Origin: Annona cherimola
Taxonomy: Eukaryota > Streptophyta > Magnoliopsida > Magnoliales > Annonaceae
NCBI GenBank assembly: GCA_030490835.1
Contig: CM059971.1
Span: forward strand, 38,302,012-38,366,011
Direction: 5' to 3'
Length of the DNA: 64,000 bases
Position 1 is the first letter of the stretch. Each line of letters opens with the position of its first letter. Below the pieces are notes generated by a model, which made no database searches, was not told the origin of the DNA, and saw nothing but the letters and a program-made list of their open reading frames with translations. This document shows, in pieces, positions 41,854 to 55,215 of the stretch. Made by a program: the position numbers and the translations under genes.

Positions 41854-44800
41854 TGTGACACCCCAATTATTTTAAGCCTAATGAAGGAACTCGGAATTTG
41901 TACAATGAGAAATTTGGAAAATTCTAAGAGATTGAGGGTTTAAGTTAACTCACATTGGTATAGGAGGTATTAAGTTTCGTGCCATTTAATTTAGATGGAT
42001 GGGATTAGGGTAACAAATTAAGCAAAATAATTAATTTAATCACTTTTGATTATCTTGAAAAAATGGACACAAAAGGACAAAAAGATGTGTGGCACTAAAA
42101 GAAAAAATATGGTGTAGAGATAAGATGAGGTGGTGTTCTCATTAATTGCCATTTTCCATTTTATTTTTGAGAAATTATTTAAGAAATTGATATCTTATGA
42201 TATACAAGATGGATTGATATGGAATTTTAAGGGCAAGTCTAATTTAATATGCCCTACATGATGAATGGTTTGGATCATGAAAAATATTAATGGAAAGGGG
42301 TGAAATAATTAGAGTTGCATGATATTTTATGAGCTAAGCTTATTTTGCTAATATCTTAATATACATTCATTATATTGAGATGAAATTTTTTACAAAAGGG
42401 TAAATTAAGGTACCCTAAGTTATGAGTGGATTTGATTATATCAAACCACCTTATGAAACCCTAAATGACATGATGTTATGAGTGATCAAATGCTAATGAT
42501 GAAAAATTAATTAAAGCATTTGACTAATGAACATTAAAGTTGACATTTGCAATTCCATTGGACATATGTCATTGTACGATGCATTTAGAAGAATTAAAGT
42601 CAACTCAATTAATGCAAGTCGACTAATTACAATTCTCATTGCATATGTGACAAGCTAGGGATTAATGGGCAGATTTTTATTTACAAAAAATGCAAAAATT
42701 AATCTGATAATGATGATGATGATGATAATGTGGCTGAAAATTGGACACTTGACGGTCCATAATGATGTAGCAGCTTGGGCATTTGAATAGCTAAGATTTG
42801 GAGAACAATTAATTGATAAATTATATATGTTAAACCCTAAATATGAGGTGTCATTCAAGGATTGAAAAATCAGAAATATATAAATGGACAAGGGGCAACA
42901 AGGTGGACGTTTTCAGCAGCAACGGAGGTGGAAAAAATTCAGCAAGGGTTAATAGCAAATGGATGTCCAAAGAGGAGGAAAAGGGGAGAAGAAAAAGAAA
43001 GAGAGAGAGAGAGCGGGAGAGAGGACATCCCATACAGCAGCAAAAAGAAGGGATTTTGCTGCAAAAAATTCAGGTATGAAGTGGCCTTAACGTCGCTTAA
43101 GAGTGGGAATTTGAATTTTAAATTCTATATGCATGAAATGGTAGGAACGTCCAAACTAGAGGATGTGAAAAAAAAAATTATTTAAGCTTAGCCTTCATCA
43201 TGACAAGATGTATAGCTTGGCAAAGGGTATAATTAAGGATATTGATAATCAATATGATTGTTGATTAAGTATATTACAAGTGTGTTGAGTTTAAGTGCAA
43301 CTAAGGAGGTGAAGCTTAGCAAAAATAGAGTTATATGTGGATGTTCTGAGAATGGATGATAATTTCAGAAATTTTAATGGAATTTATGTTGTTTAAGCTT
43401 ATGAACATGCACCTAACAAAATCCCAAGAGTGGTTGTTTGATAATTTTTTATGAAGGTAGCACTAAGATGCAATTGTAAGAGTGAAATCCAATGATTAGA
43501 AGTGAATATGGGGCTGTTATGAAAAGTAAACTTAAACTCCAAAAATTTCATGTGAATTTAGTTTATTATAGATCATAAACAAGCCCTTAAATGGTCACAA
43601 GAATGGTCGATAGATAGCACCTTATGTATGTATAGTTAAGGTGCAAGTACATAAATGAAACTTAGAAATATGAGACTATGTAGGGGCTGTTTTGAAAAGG
43701 GGACATGTACCCCAGAAATTTAAGTGAATTTAAAATTTTATAAATTGTACATGAGCCTTGAAATGGTTATAAGGATTGTTGATTTATAACTTGGCATATG
43801 TACATGTTTAAAGTGTAAATTGTAGAAATGAAATGTGGCAAATATAGACATATACGTTGCTGTTTTGTAAAGGGTAGTTAATTCAGAAATTCGATTTGAA
43901 ATTAACTTGCTAAAGATCATCAACAAGTACCTTGAATGACAACAAGAGTTTAATACCCTAGTTATGGGTATTGAATAACATGAGTGATTGACTATTGAGA
44001 TTAAATGGGTATATACATCATATGTGACTCAAGAAATAAGGGTATTTGTTTTAAGGAAAGGACTTATGTAAATTTAGCTTGTTATAAGTTAAAAACAAGC
44101 ATTTTGAATGATTTCAAAAGTTTAGAATTCTAAGCATAAGGATTGAATGAAAGCTTTGAATGATTGGAAAAGTTTCAAATTATGTACTTAAGTGTTGGAG
44201 GGACTAAATGATCAATCATTAGGCTATATAAGTATGTATATGTGATTGTCAGAAAGATGAATGTAAATTCAAAAGAATTGAATATAAGCAAGTCTCATGA
44301 AAATTACAAGTGATTGAATACCTTATATTTGGGTATTTAATAGAATAAATGAATATTTACTAAGTTTACAAAGGTAAGCATGTATATATGTAACTATTAA
44401 GAAAGGTAAATATTGATGGTTACTAAAAAAAGGAAATGTTAACTGCTAGAAGTTAACTTGCTATAGAGTATAAACGAGCAACTTGAATAAATGCAAAAGA
44501 TTGAAAGCCCTATACTTAGAGTTGAATGGAAAGATTTATCAACTATGAAAGTTATACAAATATGAATATACATATATGGACATTAAAAGACATGATGTAT
44601 TAATAGAGAAAGGTATTTAAAGTTAACTTGCTTAGGATTAAACACAAGTTGAAAACCCAATGGTATATATATATACATATGTTATTGAGATATATGGATG
44701 GAATGAAGAAAATGAACCACTAACTAAGATTATATAATTATGTGGTTATCAATGGACTTATGACTAAGTCAAAATATACACATGTGTGACCATTAGCAAG

Positions 44801-46481
44801 GGTGAATATGGATATTCATTCCAAAGAAAGGATTGATTAAAAATCAGCTTGTTATAAAATATGAATGAATATCTTGAATAATTGTAAAAAGATCCGTACA
44901 CTGGACATGGGTGTGGAAGGGAAGAAACGAATCATTTATTAAGTTTATATGGGTATGGGGTTGCTATGAAATACAAGTATTAACCCCAGAGAAAAAGTAA
45001 ATTATTATGAACCATATGAGAATTGAAAACTATATGACATTTATATGTGAACTGATAAAAGGATAAGGAATACAAGTACAAGGTATTATGTAAATGTATA
45101 AGGAAATCATTTTCACTTGTTTAGGAAAAGGCAAAGAAAAGATAGAAGATGTAAGAGGATCGCTACAGGTAAACAAGCAAACTTTTGAAAATGTTAATTT
45201 CATCTCAAATGTTGAAATGTTTGAAAGGGCTTTATATTGATGATTCTAAGATTTTCTTATAAGCAAGCAATGCTTTTATAAATGTGTTTTCTTCTCAAAG
45301 AATGAAATAAATTGTAAACTACTTTACTTGAATGTTTCTAAAATTATTTAAGGATGATCATTCTTTCATTTCAATTGAACTATTATTTTAACATCCTATC
45401 TCTATATTTCCACAGGATAATTTGATTACTGTTTATTTGTTCACAATGATTTTGCAAACATTTCCTTGAGTTAAATATTGTTATATTGAAATGATGTTAA
45501 AAAAGATTGTGCAAATACTTCTCTACATGAGAATGACATGTTGCCATGTGAATGAGGTAAATAATGCTAGGTGAATGAGAGTAATGCATGGAATGGAAGT
45601 CAAGTAGGGGAGTCAAGGCAGAAGCAGGACACGAGGTCCGCCCTTGACGTTGCTAAGTCAGAAGGTCCGACGTCATGGATGGAAAGAATCATATCATGAA
45701 AAGATATTTACCTGGCTAATGTACCCTCATATGAAGGATTATGTTATGAGTAGATGATCACTTTATAAGTGTCATCTATCGAATGGAAAGAATGCATTTG
45801 CATATCCATGATTTATGAAATGCCCAAAAATTGGGATTGAAAAGGTTTACATGATTGGTTTATATGAATGATTTACATGAAATATGTTATATAAAAATAA
45901 AGAAAATACTTGCTTATTGAATTTCGTACTCATATTTTTTTCCCAACCATAGACAGGTGCAGGAAAATTCAAGTGATGGAAAACATGTTCTTGCTGAAAA
46001 AAGGAAAAAAAGAATTTTCAAGGTTTGTAGTCCTTTGTATGTGAAATATGAGTATAGAATATGATATGAGTAGTACATATGTTCAGGATACCTTGTATAG
46101 GTATTATATGATCGAGATAGTAAAAAGATTAGATTGCAAATGCCTTGAATTGATATGATATGACTGAGACAAAAAATGGGTTAAATGGTAAGAGCTTGTA
46201 TGCTAAGAATAGATGAATACTTGGTATCGATATGAAATTTTCAGGTTATGAATGAAATGATGATTTGAGAATGATATGTATAATTAATTACAAGTATATG
46301 TTGCTTGTAAAAGATTGAATTAGATGAAGGGAATGAAAAGAAAAAAGAACAAAATTCTTCTAAACAAAATGTATACAAAAATCTCGCCACGTGATCAAGG
46401 TAACAATCTCTGTGTCACATTTACTAATAAAAAATGATCCTGGAGTAAGGCTTTGTGACGTCTTGGGTTAGGGGCGCCACA
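41854..46481 (-). mobile_element. Giant LTR-like element copy B, 4,628 bp, inserted in ORF3 of Copia-2
   Basis: It starts TGTGACACCCCAATTATT and ends GGGTTAGGGGCGCCACA, the antisense of the family termini (TGTGGCGCCCC...TTTCACA). The flanks are ATTTT (41849-41853) and ATTTC (46482-46486), 4 of 5 bases equal, and ORF3 continues on both sides. There is no long reading frame. Short hairpins are present, e.g. AATACCC 43952-43958 with GGGTATT 43966-43972. A GAT repeat at 42704-42730 and a GA repeat at 42998-43022 lie inside. Confidence 0.8.
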
Positions 46482-46984
46482 ATTTCTTTAACATATGTGT
46501 TGAAGTTTTCGTGATCCCATAGGTGTAGAATAGCCTCATTAGGTCTGGGTAAAATTTTCAATCTTCTTTTAACAGGGTAGTCCAACCCTAAAAATCTAGC
46601 AACTCCTCAATACCAAATTCATACTCATGTAGGATGTGGAAATTAATAATCTTATATGGGAAAGTCTTTCTTTCATAAAAGTGCTTGCAACTACGGCTAT
46701 GTTGCCACTCATTCCTAAAATAATCTACTAGCATTTTGAGTACTTGACCCCATGGAGCAGGGGCACCTCTTCTTCTTTCCATAATCTCAACACTTTCGCT
46801 AATATCCTCATGTGTTACATCTCTAGGAAGAGAGGTTGATTGGTTACCTTCCTGGAACCTAACTTGACAGCCAGTAGAATTGGCGGCTTCGTCCCGAGGA
46901 TGTTTGGATGGTATTCTTTGTCGTCGACTTGGATGACTGAGAAATGGCCAACTTGGAAAGCTTTGGAGAGGGTTTAGGTGCCAT
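46482..46984 (-). pseudogene. ORF3 of Copia-2, first part
   Basis: ATG (complement of 46982-46984) starts MAPKPSPKLSKLAISQSSKS, then the frame shifts. Frame 47007-46588 continues SKHPRDEAANSTGCQVRFQEG, QVLKMLVDYFRNEW and HEYEFGIEELLDF, with a stop after that motif. GLDYPVKRR...LPRPNEAILHLW follows up to the inserted giant LTR. Each motif has its counterpart in Copia-1 at 31285-31687 and 35247 on, in the same order and strand relative to pol. This fixes the start codon and shows a shared ancestral protein of about 400-450 residues (estimate from summed parts). Confidence 0.65.
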
Positions 46985-47399
46985 TTAAGAAATGGAAAGA
47001 TTAGCATGAGAGTTTTGGAGAGATTGGAGGATTATGGATCAAAAATGAAGTCTAGGAATGAAGGTCTTGGAGGACTCAAGCTTAAGAGACGAGAAAAAAT
47101 GGGGGTCAAACCGAATAGAATGAGAAAAGGGAGTGAGAGAGATGGGGGCTGGATTCGAGCTTAAACGAGGCAGATGAAGTGATACCTGCAGAGTCGATTT
47201 TGCTTATGTGGGATGAGTGGAGTTAACTTGGCTCCACTGACCAAGTATAAGCATACTCTATTTACTACCTATTTAACCTATTTCATTCTAACATATCATT
47301 TCATCAGTCATAACAATTTCAAACAATACATCAATAGTAATTTTATAATTTTTTTATGCTAATTTCATGTTTCAATATCAATCATACACTTTTTCATTC
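46985..47399 (-). other. Copia-2 spacer between pol and ORF3
   Basis: Non-coding spacer equivalent to 29853-30194 plus 31217-31284 in Copia-1. It contains GAGTCGATTTTGC and GAGTTAACTTGGCTCCACT words related to the LTR repeats near 47190-47250. Nothing else is seen. Confidence 0.55.
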
Positions 47400-50300
47400 C
47401 TAATTTTTTAAAATAATTCACTTCCTAGTGGTTTAGTAAAGATATTAGCAATTTAATCTTCTATTTTAACATATTTCAAACAAACATCATGATTTTCAAT
47501 GTGTTCTCTAATAAAATGATGTTTTAATCTATGTGTTTGGTTCTAGAATGCTATATGGGATTCTTAATTAGATAAATAGCACTTGTATTATTACATCTAA
47601 TAGGTATATCTTTATAATTTATCCCATAGTCTCTAAGTTGTTATTTCATCCAAAGCAATTGGGCAGAATAGCTCCCGGTGGCTATATATTCGGCTTCCGC
47701 AATAGATAAAACAACACTAGTTTTCTTCCTTTAAAATCATGAAGTCATTATATTTCTAAGTAATTGATATGCTTCACTTGTACTTTTTCTATCTACCTTA
47801 TAACCGGCAAAATCTTCATCCGAGTAGCCGATTAGATCAAATGTCGAGCCCTTGGGATATTATAGACCTAATTGATAATATCAGTCAAATATTTGAAAAT
47901 TCTTTTTACAACTACCATATGATATTCTTTGGGGTTTGATTAGAATCTAGAGCACATGCAAACACTAAACAAAATGTTACTTTAGATGCAGTCAAATACA
48001 ATAATGGTCTTATCATGCTTCTATACAACTTCTGATCGAATTATTTACCTTTTTCATCTTTGTCAATCTTGATTGTCGAATTCATGGGAGTATTTTCTCC
48101 TTTTCTACTTTGCATTCCAAACCTCTTAAATATTTCCTTAACATACTTGGATTGATTTATGAAGATTTCTTCATTTTATTGCTTGATTTGCAATCCGAGG
48201 AAAAAATTAAGTTTGCTTATCATACTCATTTCAAACTCGTTCTGCATAAGCTTAGAAAATTTTTAGCATAGAGATTCATTAGTAGCAGCAAATACAATAT
48301 CATCTATATAAATTTGAACAATGAGTATGTCTTTCCCTTTGTGTTTAATGAAAATGGTAGCATCTACTTTAACTCGTTAAAATTCATCGTCAATCAAAAA
48401 TTTACTTAGTCTTTCATACCAAACTCTTGGAGCTTATTTTAGTTCACATAAGGCTTTGTTTAGATTATACACAAACTTTGATTGATCATTTTCCCCAAAG
48501 CTAGGAGGTCGTTCAACATACACTTCTTTATTAAGATATTCATTTGAAACAATGTGAAGCCCATATGAGATGCAAATGCTAATAAAAATGTATATGACTT
48601 CTAATGTAGCTACAAAGTTATATGATTCCTCAAAATTAATTCATTCTTTTTGTGAATACCCTTTGGCTACAAGTCTAGATTTGTTTCTTACAACAAGTCC
48701 ACTTTCATCTAATTTGTTCCTAAAGACCCGTTTGATACCAATAACCGTGCAATCTTTAGGTCTATGAACTAGGTGTCATACTTGGTTTCTTTCAAATTGA
48801 TTTAGCTCTTCTTGCATAGAAATAATATAATTTTCCTCATTAAGAGCTTGATTAATTGAATTTGGCTATATTTTAGATGCAAAGGTAAAATGACCACATA
48901 CATTTTGCCTAGAGCCTCTAATTTTCACACCTTCATATATGTCTCCAATCACTTATTCAATTGGATGATCATTTTTGAAATTCAGGTCCTTGGAAGGTTT
49001 GTAAGGAATATTACCTTTACGTACCTCCTTATCACGGCTTTGACTTTACTTAGAATCTTCTCCCCCATTGTTTTCCACTTGTAGTTTTTCAAAATTCTTA
49101 AATCAATCATCTGCATCACTTAGCTCATCCTCCTTCTTGGGAATTGGGTTAAATTTATCAAATATGACATGAATGTAGTCTTCTACTACTTGATTTCTTT
49201 TTTTGAAAACTCTATATATTTTACTATTTGATGAATATCGAAGAAATATTGCTTCATCACTCTTGGCATCCAATTTGCTAAGATTTTCTTTTTCATTATT
49301 AAACGCGTAGCAAGTGCAACCAAAAGCATAAAAATATGAAATATTTAATTTTTTACTTTCCATAACTCATAGGGGGTCTTTTTCAATATTACTCTAATGG
49401 TAACTCGATTCAAAACATAACAAGTTGTGCTTACAACTTTGCTCCAAAATTTCTTGGATAATTTACTTTCATTTAGCATTGTCCTAACCATCTCTTGTAT
49501 TATTCTATTTTTTATTTCAACTATTCCATTTTGTTGGAGGATTTTAGGTGAAAAAATGTATGATGAATTTCTTTTTCATTACAAAATTCTATAAAATATT
49601 TATTTTCGAATTCACCACCATGATCACTTCTAATTGATGTAATTATATTTTGTTTTTCATTTTGCACTAATTTTGAAAAACTAACAAATATTAAGAAGGC
49701 TTCATCTTTGCTAGCTAATAGCATTATCTAAGTAAATCTTGAAAAATCATCCACTATAATAAAAACATACTTCTTTCCTCCAAGGCTAAAAAATGTAGGA
49801 TATCTCTTAAAGATCTATATGTAGCAATTCGAATGGGCTTGAGATTGAAACTTCGGTTTTAGGTGAAAATGACACCTTTGATTGTTTGGACACTCGACAA
49901 GTCTTGCAAACTTTGTCTTTAACATACTTGAGTTTTGATAATCCTTCTATCAAATTCTTTTTCCATAAGATCTTAATGTTTGACATATTTATATGTCCGA
50001 GACTTTGATACCATATATATTATCAACAGCCACAAGACACTTTCCATCCAATTTATCAAGAGAAACCAAATATATATTTTCATATATTTTGCCACTAAAT
50101 ACTATATAATCTCCATCAAGAACATTGCATATAGATTATTCAAACACGACGTTGTAACCTTTTTCATACAATTAACTAATACTCATTAAGTTATATTTGA
50201 ATCATTCAACAAACAATACTTCTTCTATGCATGCATTTGAAATACTATAAACGGTTCTCTCACCACTAATTTTACTTTTTTCATTATTTCCAAATGCAAC

Positions 50301-50500
50301 AGTACCTCCGTTATAAGATTTGAGATCATAGAATAAGTTTTTATTTCTCATCACATGTCTTGAACAACCACTATCCATAAACCACGTGTTATTGATTTTT
50401 CTTTAAGACAAACCTGCAAAAGTAGTCACATAAAGCTCTTCTCTTTTGTACTCATTTGATGGGTCCATCTGAGTTAATAAGCAATTAGAGTTTACATTGT
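47400..50500 (-). pseudogene. Copia-2 pol: protease/integrase, reverse transcriptase, RNase H, broken
   Basis: Reading leftward: near 50050-49900 lies the gag-pre-integrase region. 49724-49521 is integrase (SIRSDHGGEFENKYFIEFCNEKEIHHTFF), with the second catalytic Asp present. 49363-49103 is the integrase C-terminal part (AFGCTCYAFNN...DAKSDEAIFLRYSSNSK). Reverse transcriptase shows YIDDIVFAATNE near 48300, an intact-looking catalytic loop. RNase H near 47850-47640 shows YSDEDFAGYKVDRKS and AEAEYIATGSYSAQLLWMK. Stops and frameshifts lie throughout. Order and motifs are those of Copia-1, to which it is clearly related. Confidence 0.85.
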
Positions 50501-52110
50501 TCTACTTTGAAAGGTACAAATCTAATACTCTTTAGTACCTACACTAATTTTGCTCCTTCATTATATAGTTTCCTAATTTTGCATGATATATCTTATGACC
50601 AAACTTGTTACAGAAATTACATGCCTCATGAATTCTTTGGGGTAGACTCCATGTGATTTAGTTCCCAAGTTGATCTTCTAACCCATCCAACTCTGGTTGT
50701 TTTTGTTTTGTGTTGGGATGGACTTGCCCTAGTTTAGGGTTTTCACCCATTTTAAAGCATTTGATTTGTTGCGTTTACCTTGCTCAACTATGGAATACCC
50801 AAGTCTTCTTTTACTAGTTTGGGTGTTCATGTTTAAGAATATTTTGACACTTTCTCCTGGGCTAAAGAATTTTGCTAATGATTCATTTTCTTTCTTAAGC
50901 CTTTCAACTTCATCTGTCAAGGCTTTGTTTTCATCTACTAGGTACTTGACTCTTTCAGCTAGTTTTTCATTCGCAATAATACTTGAGTCACATTGTTGTT
51001 TCTTTAATGTATATTTACTGCCCACTTCTTGATTTCATCATATAATGAATCATAGGCTTATTGCAATTCGTCTAACTCAGTACATTTGAGACAATCATAA
51101 GTAAAAGAATAAATAGACTTAGAGTTAGAATAATCAAGTGTAGAAGTTACCTCTTCGCTACTTATGCAATCAGTAGATGCAGTCAATCCTTCTACAAGTT
51201 CAGTTACCGCGAAATAGTTTAAGGTAATTTCCTCCTCAGCTCTTGCCATGCAACATACCTGGTCACAGTTGGCAGCTTCATGGTTCTCATTTAATGAGCT
51301 GCTTATTGTAGAGGTATCCTCATTTACATACATTCCTCTACCCTTGGACTTTGAAAATCTTTTAGGATTGCTTCTATCTTTCTTCTCTTGCCGTTCTTTT
51401 GATTTATTTTCTTTAAGTGTGGGACATTAGACTTGCATGTGTCTCACTCCATCACATTTGTAGCATTTGGTCATTTCTTTCTTCTTTTTCCTTCTACTTC
51501 TCTCCTTGAATCCTTTGGAGTCGAAGTTCTTCCATTTCCTCACAAATTTTTTGAATTTCCTTATGAGTAGTGCAATCTCCTCATCTTTGTTTAGGGAAGA
51601 GGACATAGATTTGTCTGAGCTTTGTGTTGCTTCCAATGTAATAGCTCTCTTCCCCTTTGGAGTCCCTGACTCGGGTAAAACCCTTAGGATCTTCATAACC
51701 TGTTCGAGGTCAAAACTTATTTTTCCAAGACCTTTTAATGTGTTAGTAATCTTAGAAAATTTTACAAATATTCCAGATATATTTTCCATATCTAGCATCT
51801 TAAAACTCTCCAATTCTCCAATCAAGATATTCTTTTTCGTCCCTTGGACCTGAGGAGTTCCCTCCTATATTGAGGTTAAAGTATCTCGTATTTCTTTGAC
51901 GGTTAAGAAGGAGGATACACTATCATGCTAGGCCACAGTTAAGGCACAAAAGAGGGAATTTATTGCCTTGGCATTGTTCTTACTATTCTAACTTCCTCCT
52001 CAGTCCATCCGAAAGTTTTCTCACCTATTGGCAGAGTAACGTCATCTTGGATAACAATCAAAGAGTCCATATTTATAGCCATCATAAGTTGTTTCATTCT
52101 TAACTTTCGT
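50501..52110 (-). pseudogene. Copia-2 gag, broken
   Basis: The gag reading starts near 52100 with MKQLMMAINMDSLIVIQDD and is soon shifted. Open pieces are 51825-51427 (GELESFKMLDMENISG...ILRVLPESG, then a CCHC-type knuckle C-x2-C-x4-H in CYKCDGVRHMQV), 51333-51058 and 51025-50729 (coiled-coil-like LAERVKYLVDENKALTDEVERLKKENESL). A long gag with an extra C-terminal coiled-coil region fits the Sirevirus type, though coiled coils are not unique to it. Confidence 0.75.
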
Positions 52111-52235
52111 TAACCAAAATTATTTCCATGAAATAAAGGTAGTCTAGTGAAAGATTAACCCTCAGCAAAGGTAAGTGTAGAAGTTGATTGGAATGCTATT
52201 TAAATAAGATCTTTTTGGTATTAACTCAAAGACCT

Positions 52236-52247
52236 GCTCTGATACCA
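52236..52247 (-). other. Primer binding site of Copia-2 (initiator tRNA-Met)
   Basis: The complement of GCTCTGATACCA is TGGTATCAGAGC, the exact standard plant Copia primer site. It lies two bases inside the 5' LTR, the same spacing as in Copia-1. Confidence 0.9.
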
Positions 52248-52249
52248 CT

Positions 52250-53886
52250 TATTGGTCCTGAGCTTATGAAAAAAATCCAAGAGGGGATGGGTGAATTGGG
52301 TTCTTTAAAAATTCTTTCGGTGTACTAGATATAACCCCTTGTAAACTAAATCCTCTTAAATGAAAAACATGAAGAATTGAGAAGTAAATAGAGCAAAGAT
52401 GTCAATACAAAAAATTATAGTGGTTCGGGACAATCTTCCCTACTTTACTCTTCCAAGAACATGATTTTGTGTCTTGGGTTCCACTATGTCAATGGATATA
52501 CACTTAGAGCTCTTGCTCTCTTCTAGATTCTTGCTCTACGAGGCGATCACAATGTTCACACAAGTAAGTGGCGAGTCACTCTAGCCATACACTACTTGCC
52601 TTCACTTGATCTTAGTCACCAACACAAAATCAATTAGAATCACAAAAACAAAGAATAGAAATGAGAAACTATATTTTACACATGTGTAGAAACATTTTCA
52701 ACTCGAAGAAGAATGTGAAGAATGATTTGATGAAAGAATAGTTCAGCACTTTCAGCAATAATCACGGTTCTTCTGGTGGATCACTTTAATGAACACTTGA
52801 ATTCTTGAAAGATGGAAGGTGAAAGCTTAATCAATGTTCTAGCTAACCCTCTTCCTTCCATTTGATGTGTATTAAATAGGGGAGGAGTAAATTCGAATGT
52901 TTGGTGGTAGGTGACGCACATTTAATGCCCCAACGTTCAAATTTTTTTGACTGTTGTAACTCAAGTGGCACCTAGAGTCAACTTCGAGTACAACTTAACC
53001 TAAGTCGCAGACTGGAGTTGACTTGGGTTGCGACTTTGGTCCTCAACTCTTCAGTCAAGTTCTATCTTGGGGTTGACTTGGTCTTAAACTTGACCCCAGC
53101 CACAGGTGAAGTAGACTTGGGTTGTGACTTAACTCTCTACTTGGCTAATTGGAACTTTGGCATAATGTAAATTTGATCCTTTAGCATAGGTGCCCTTGTT
53201 TCTTCATGTTTTAACTTCATAAGTCTTCATTTCTGCATTTGGGCATTGAACTTCTTAACTATTGAGCTTGGTCATATCTGTTTGAGCATTCTTAGATGGA
53301 CTTGTGTCTTGGATCTTAAATCATGTTGGAATGACATTGCTTGAGTCAAACTTATCACCTTTGGGCTTTAAACTTCTTGATTTAATCTTCTTGTATCCAA
53401 GTTGAATGCTATGATTGACTTAGTTTGTAACTTCACTCAAGTTACGTGTTTGAGTCAACTTCATATATGACTTCACCCAAGTCGTATGTCAGAGTCGACT
53501 TACGCTACGACTTTGACTCCATCAGACTCAACTTCAAACCCCTCAGGATATCCCAAGTCGCTGATGGAGTCGACTTGGGTTGCGACTTCACCCAAGTCGC
53601 ATGCGAAGTTGACTTGGTTGCAACTTCGCCTACTCACGTGTCCACATTGTCAACTCTGTCCAAAAATTGACCTTCGAAGTCGATACTGGAGTCAACTTCG
53701 GTATTAACTTGGCCTAAGTTGATGTCTGAGTCGACTTAACCTGCGACTTGACCCGTCATGATTTGGTTCTTGAAATCTCTAAGCCTTAAATCCTCTTAAC
53801 ACACACTAGTGCCTTAAAAATTTATAGAATTGAATTGTTAATCATCAAAACATTGATTGTACTTGATTTGTCACACATTTATAATA
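52250..53886 (-). mobile_element. 5' LTR of Copia-2
   Basis: 1,637 bp between the primer site and ATTTATAATA. The terminal bases are slightly decayed (TATTGG for TGTTGG; ATA for ACA). It contains the family's hairpin words: TGCGACTT 53581-53588 pairs with AAGTCGCA 53594-53601. The GATTGTACTTGATTTG...TATAATA end corresponds to the LTR starts of the plus copies. Confidence 0.85.
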
Positions 53887-54539
53887 GGTGGATCATGGTT
53901 GGAAAGTTGCAAATCGATACTTCATTTCGAAGAAGCATGTATTGAATTCGGATATGGTGGAGATGATTATGGCAAAGATGTTGTAGCCATTGATTTCGGA
54001 GGTGGTTACTACTAACGATTCCTTACTGATAGAACACTGGCAGTGGGTTTATCGCTGGATCTCTTGTCATCAGATGAGAGAGATTAGTGTTGGTCAAAGT
54101 AAGAATTAGTCCCTCACAATTGCATCAAAAGGAGGATTAGAGTTGCATTGATTAAAATTGAGATTAAAAATCCCAATGCTCTATCTACCAATTGAGCCAA
54201 CATCTTTCAATATACCATCTTCTTTAGCAATTTTGGAAGCAACGACCATTATAGCAGCCCTTCATGATTTCAGTTGCCTTGTTATGCTTATGTTTTGCTA
54301 AGATCAACAACGACCCTGAAAGCACCTGCATCAACATCAATTTGCACTTATCTTGCGTCATTTTGAGTTGAATTTCACAATGGCATAGGAAGAGGAGGAG
54401 AAGATGGGGGTGAATTTGGGATAACAAAAATCAACAATAAGGAAGATCAATGAGAGGGAGTGTTCATAGGTGAGGTAACGAAGGCATCTAGACGACATGA
54501 AGATGCAACAAATGTCTCTGTATTTAGGTTTTGATGACT
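53887..54539. other. Unassigned sequence between two retroelements
   Basis: No domain is recognised in the short frames here. The segment holds a tRNA-like relic on the minus strand (54156-54206). It may be host DNA that received Copia-2, since the outer flank of the 5' LTR lies here. Confidence 0.4.
54156..54206 (-). pseudogene. tRNA-Lys(TTT)-like relic (D arm and anticodon arm)
   Basis: The minus strand reads TTGGCTCAATTGGTAGA, a good D-arm/A-box-like segment, then TAGAGCATTGGGA. An anticodon arm follows: the stem TGGGA/TCTCA closes a 7-nt loop TTTTTAA with TTT in the anticodon position, i.e. Lys. GAGCATTGGG and TTTTAA resemble mitochondrial-type plant tRNA-Lys. The T arm is not convincing and a complete acceptor stem is missing. 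Possible sources are a transferred organelle fragment or a SINE head. Confidence 0.35.
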
Positions 54540-55215
54540 AATTCCAAAATCAAACATTAAATTCTATCAAGAAGATCTACCATGACCCATAACCACCCCT
54601 ATTGATATCTTCTGGATAGATGTTTTTGGGATTTTTGAGCTATCCCCTTTTTTACAGATAAATAAGATATCTAATTTTCAAGCAATAAATATAAAAAACA
54701 ATTAAGAATCAAACCAATAGAAAACACCCATAATCTTTATACAGAAAACCCCTCTTAGAGAAAGGGGAAAATCCATGGGACTTAGTCCATGCAAGTCTTT
54801 CACTATAAAATAATTAAATTACAAAGAAACATCTTTTCTGGTGAAAATTAAAGGATCCCAACATCATCACAATGATGAATTTCAATAATAGGAAATAAAT
54901 AAGATGGATCTCACAAAATTTGAGATAATAAATTCTATAAAAGAAAATAAAAACTTCTTTTCTCAATGAGTTAACAACTTCAATATAAGTAGCAGATTCA
55001 ACTTCATTTTGTGGATGGAAGAGATGGATCACGATGTACACACACAAAATTAGAAAAGACAATAAAGGAAAAACACAAATCTGTTTGTGAAAATTTATGC
55101 ATAGTCCATAGAGACCTCACATCACATGCATAGGCTTTGAAAAACAAGAGGCTCATGTGAACCCCACGCCATATTACCCATGCACTCCATGTGGAGGACA
55201 ACATAACAAATCTCC
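54540..55215 (-). mobile_element. Candidate 3' LTR of Copia-3 with adjacent polypurine tract
   Basis: At 55207-55224 the minus strand reads GGGGGAGATTTGTTATG, a polypurine tract followed by a TGTTATG LTR start, a usual arrangement in plant Copia elements. The sequence leftward has TTTTGATGACTAATTCC near 54530, also common near such LTR ends. Only one LTR is in view, so the outer boundary is a guess. Confidence 0.45.

Noticed and set aside
42843..43185. Arg/Lys/Glu-rich plus-strand frames in giant LTR copy B
   Set aside because: Made by a GA-rich simple repeat; no counterpart in the other copies.
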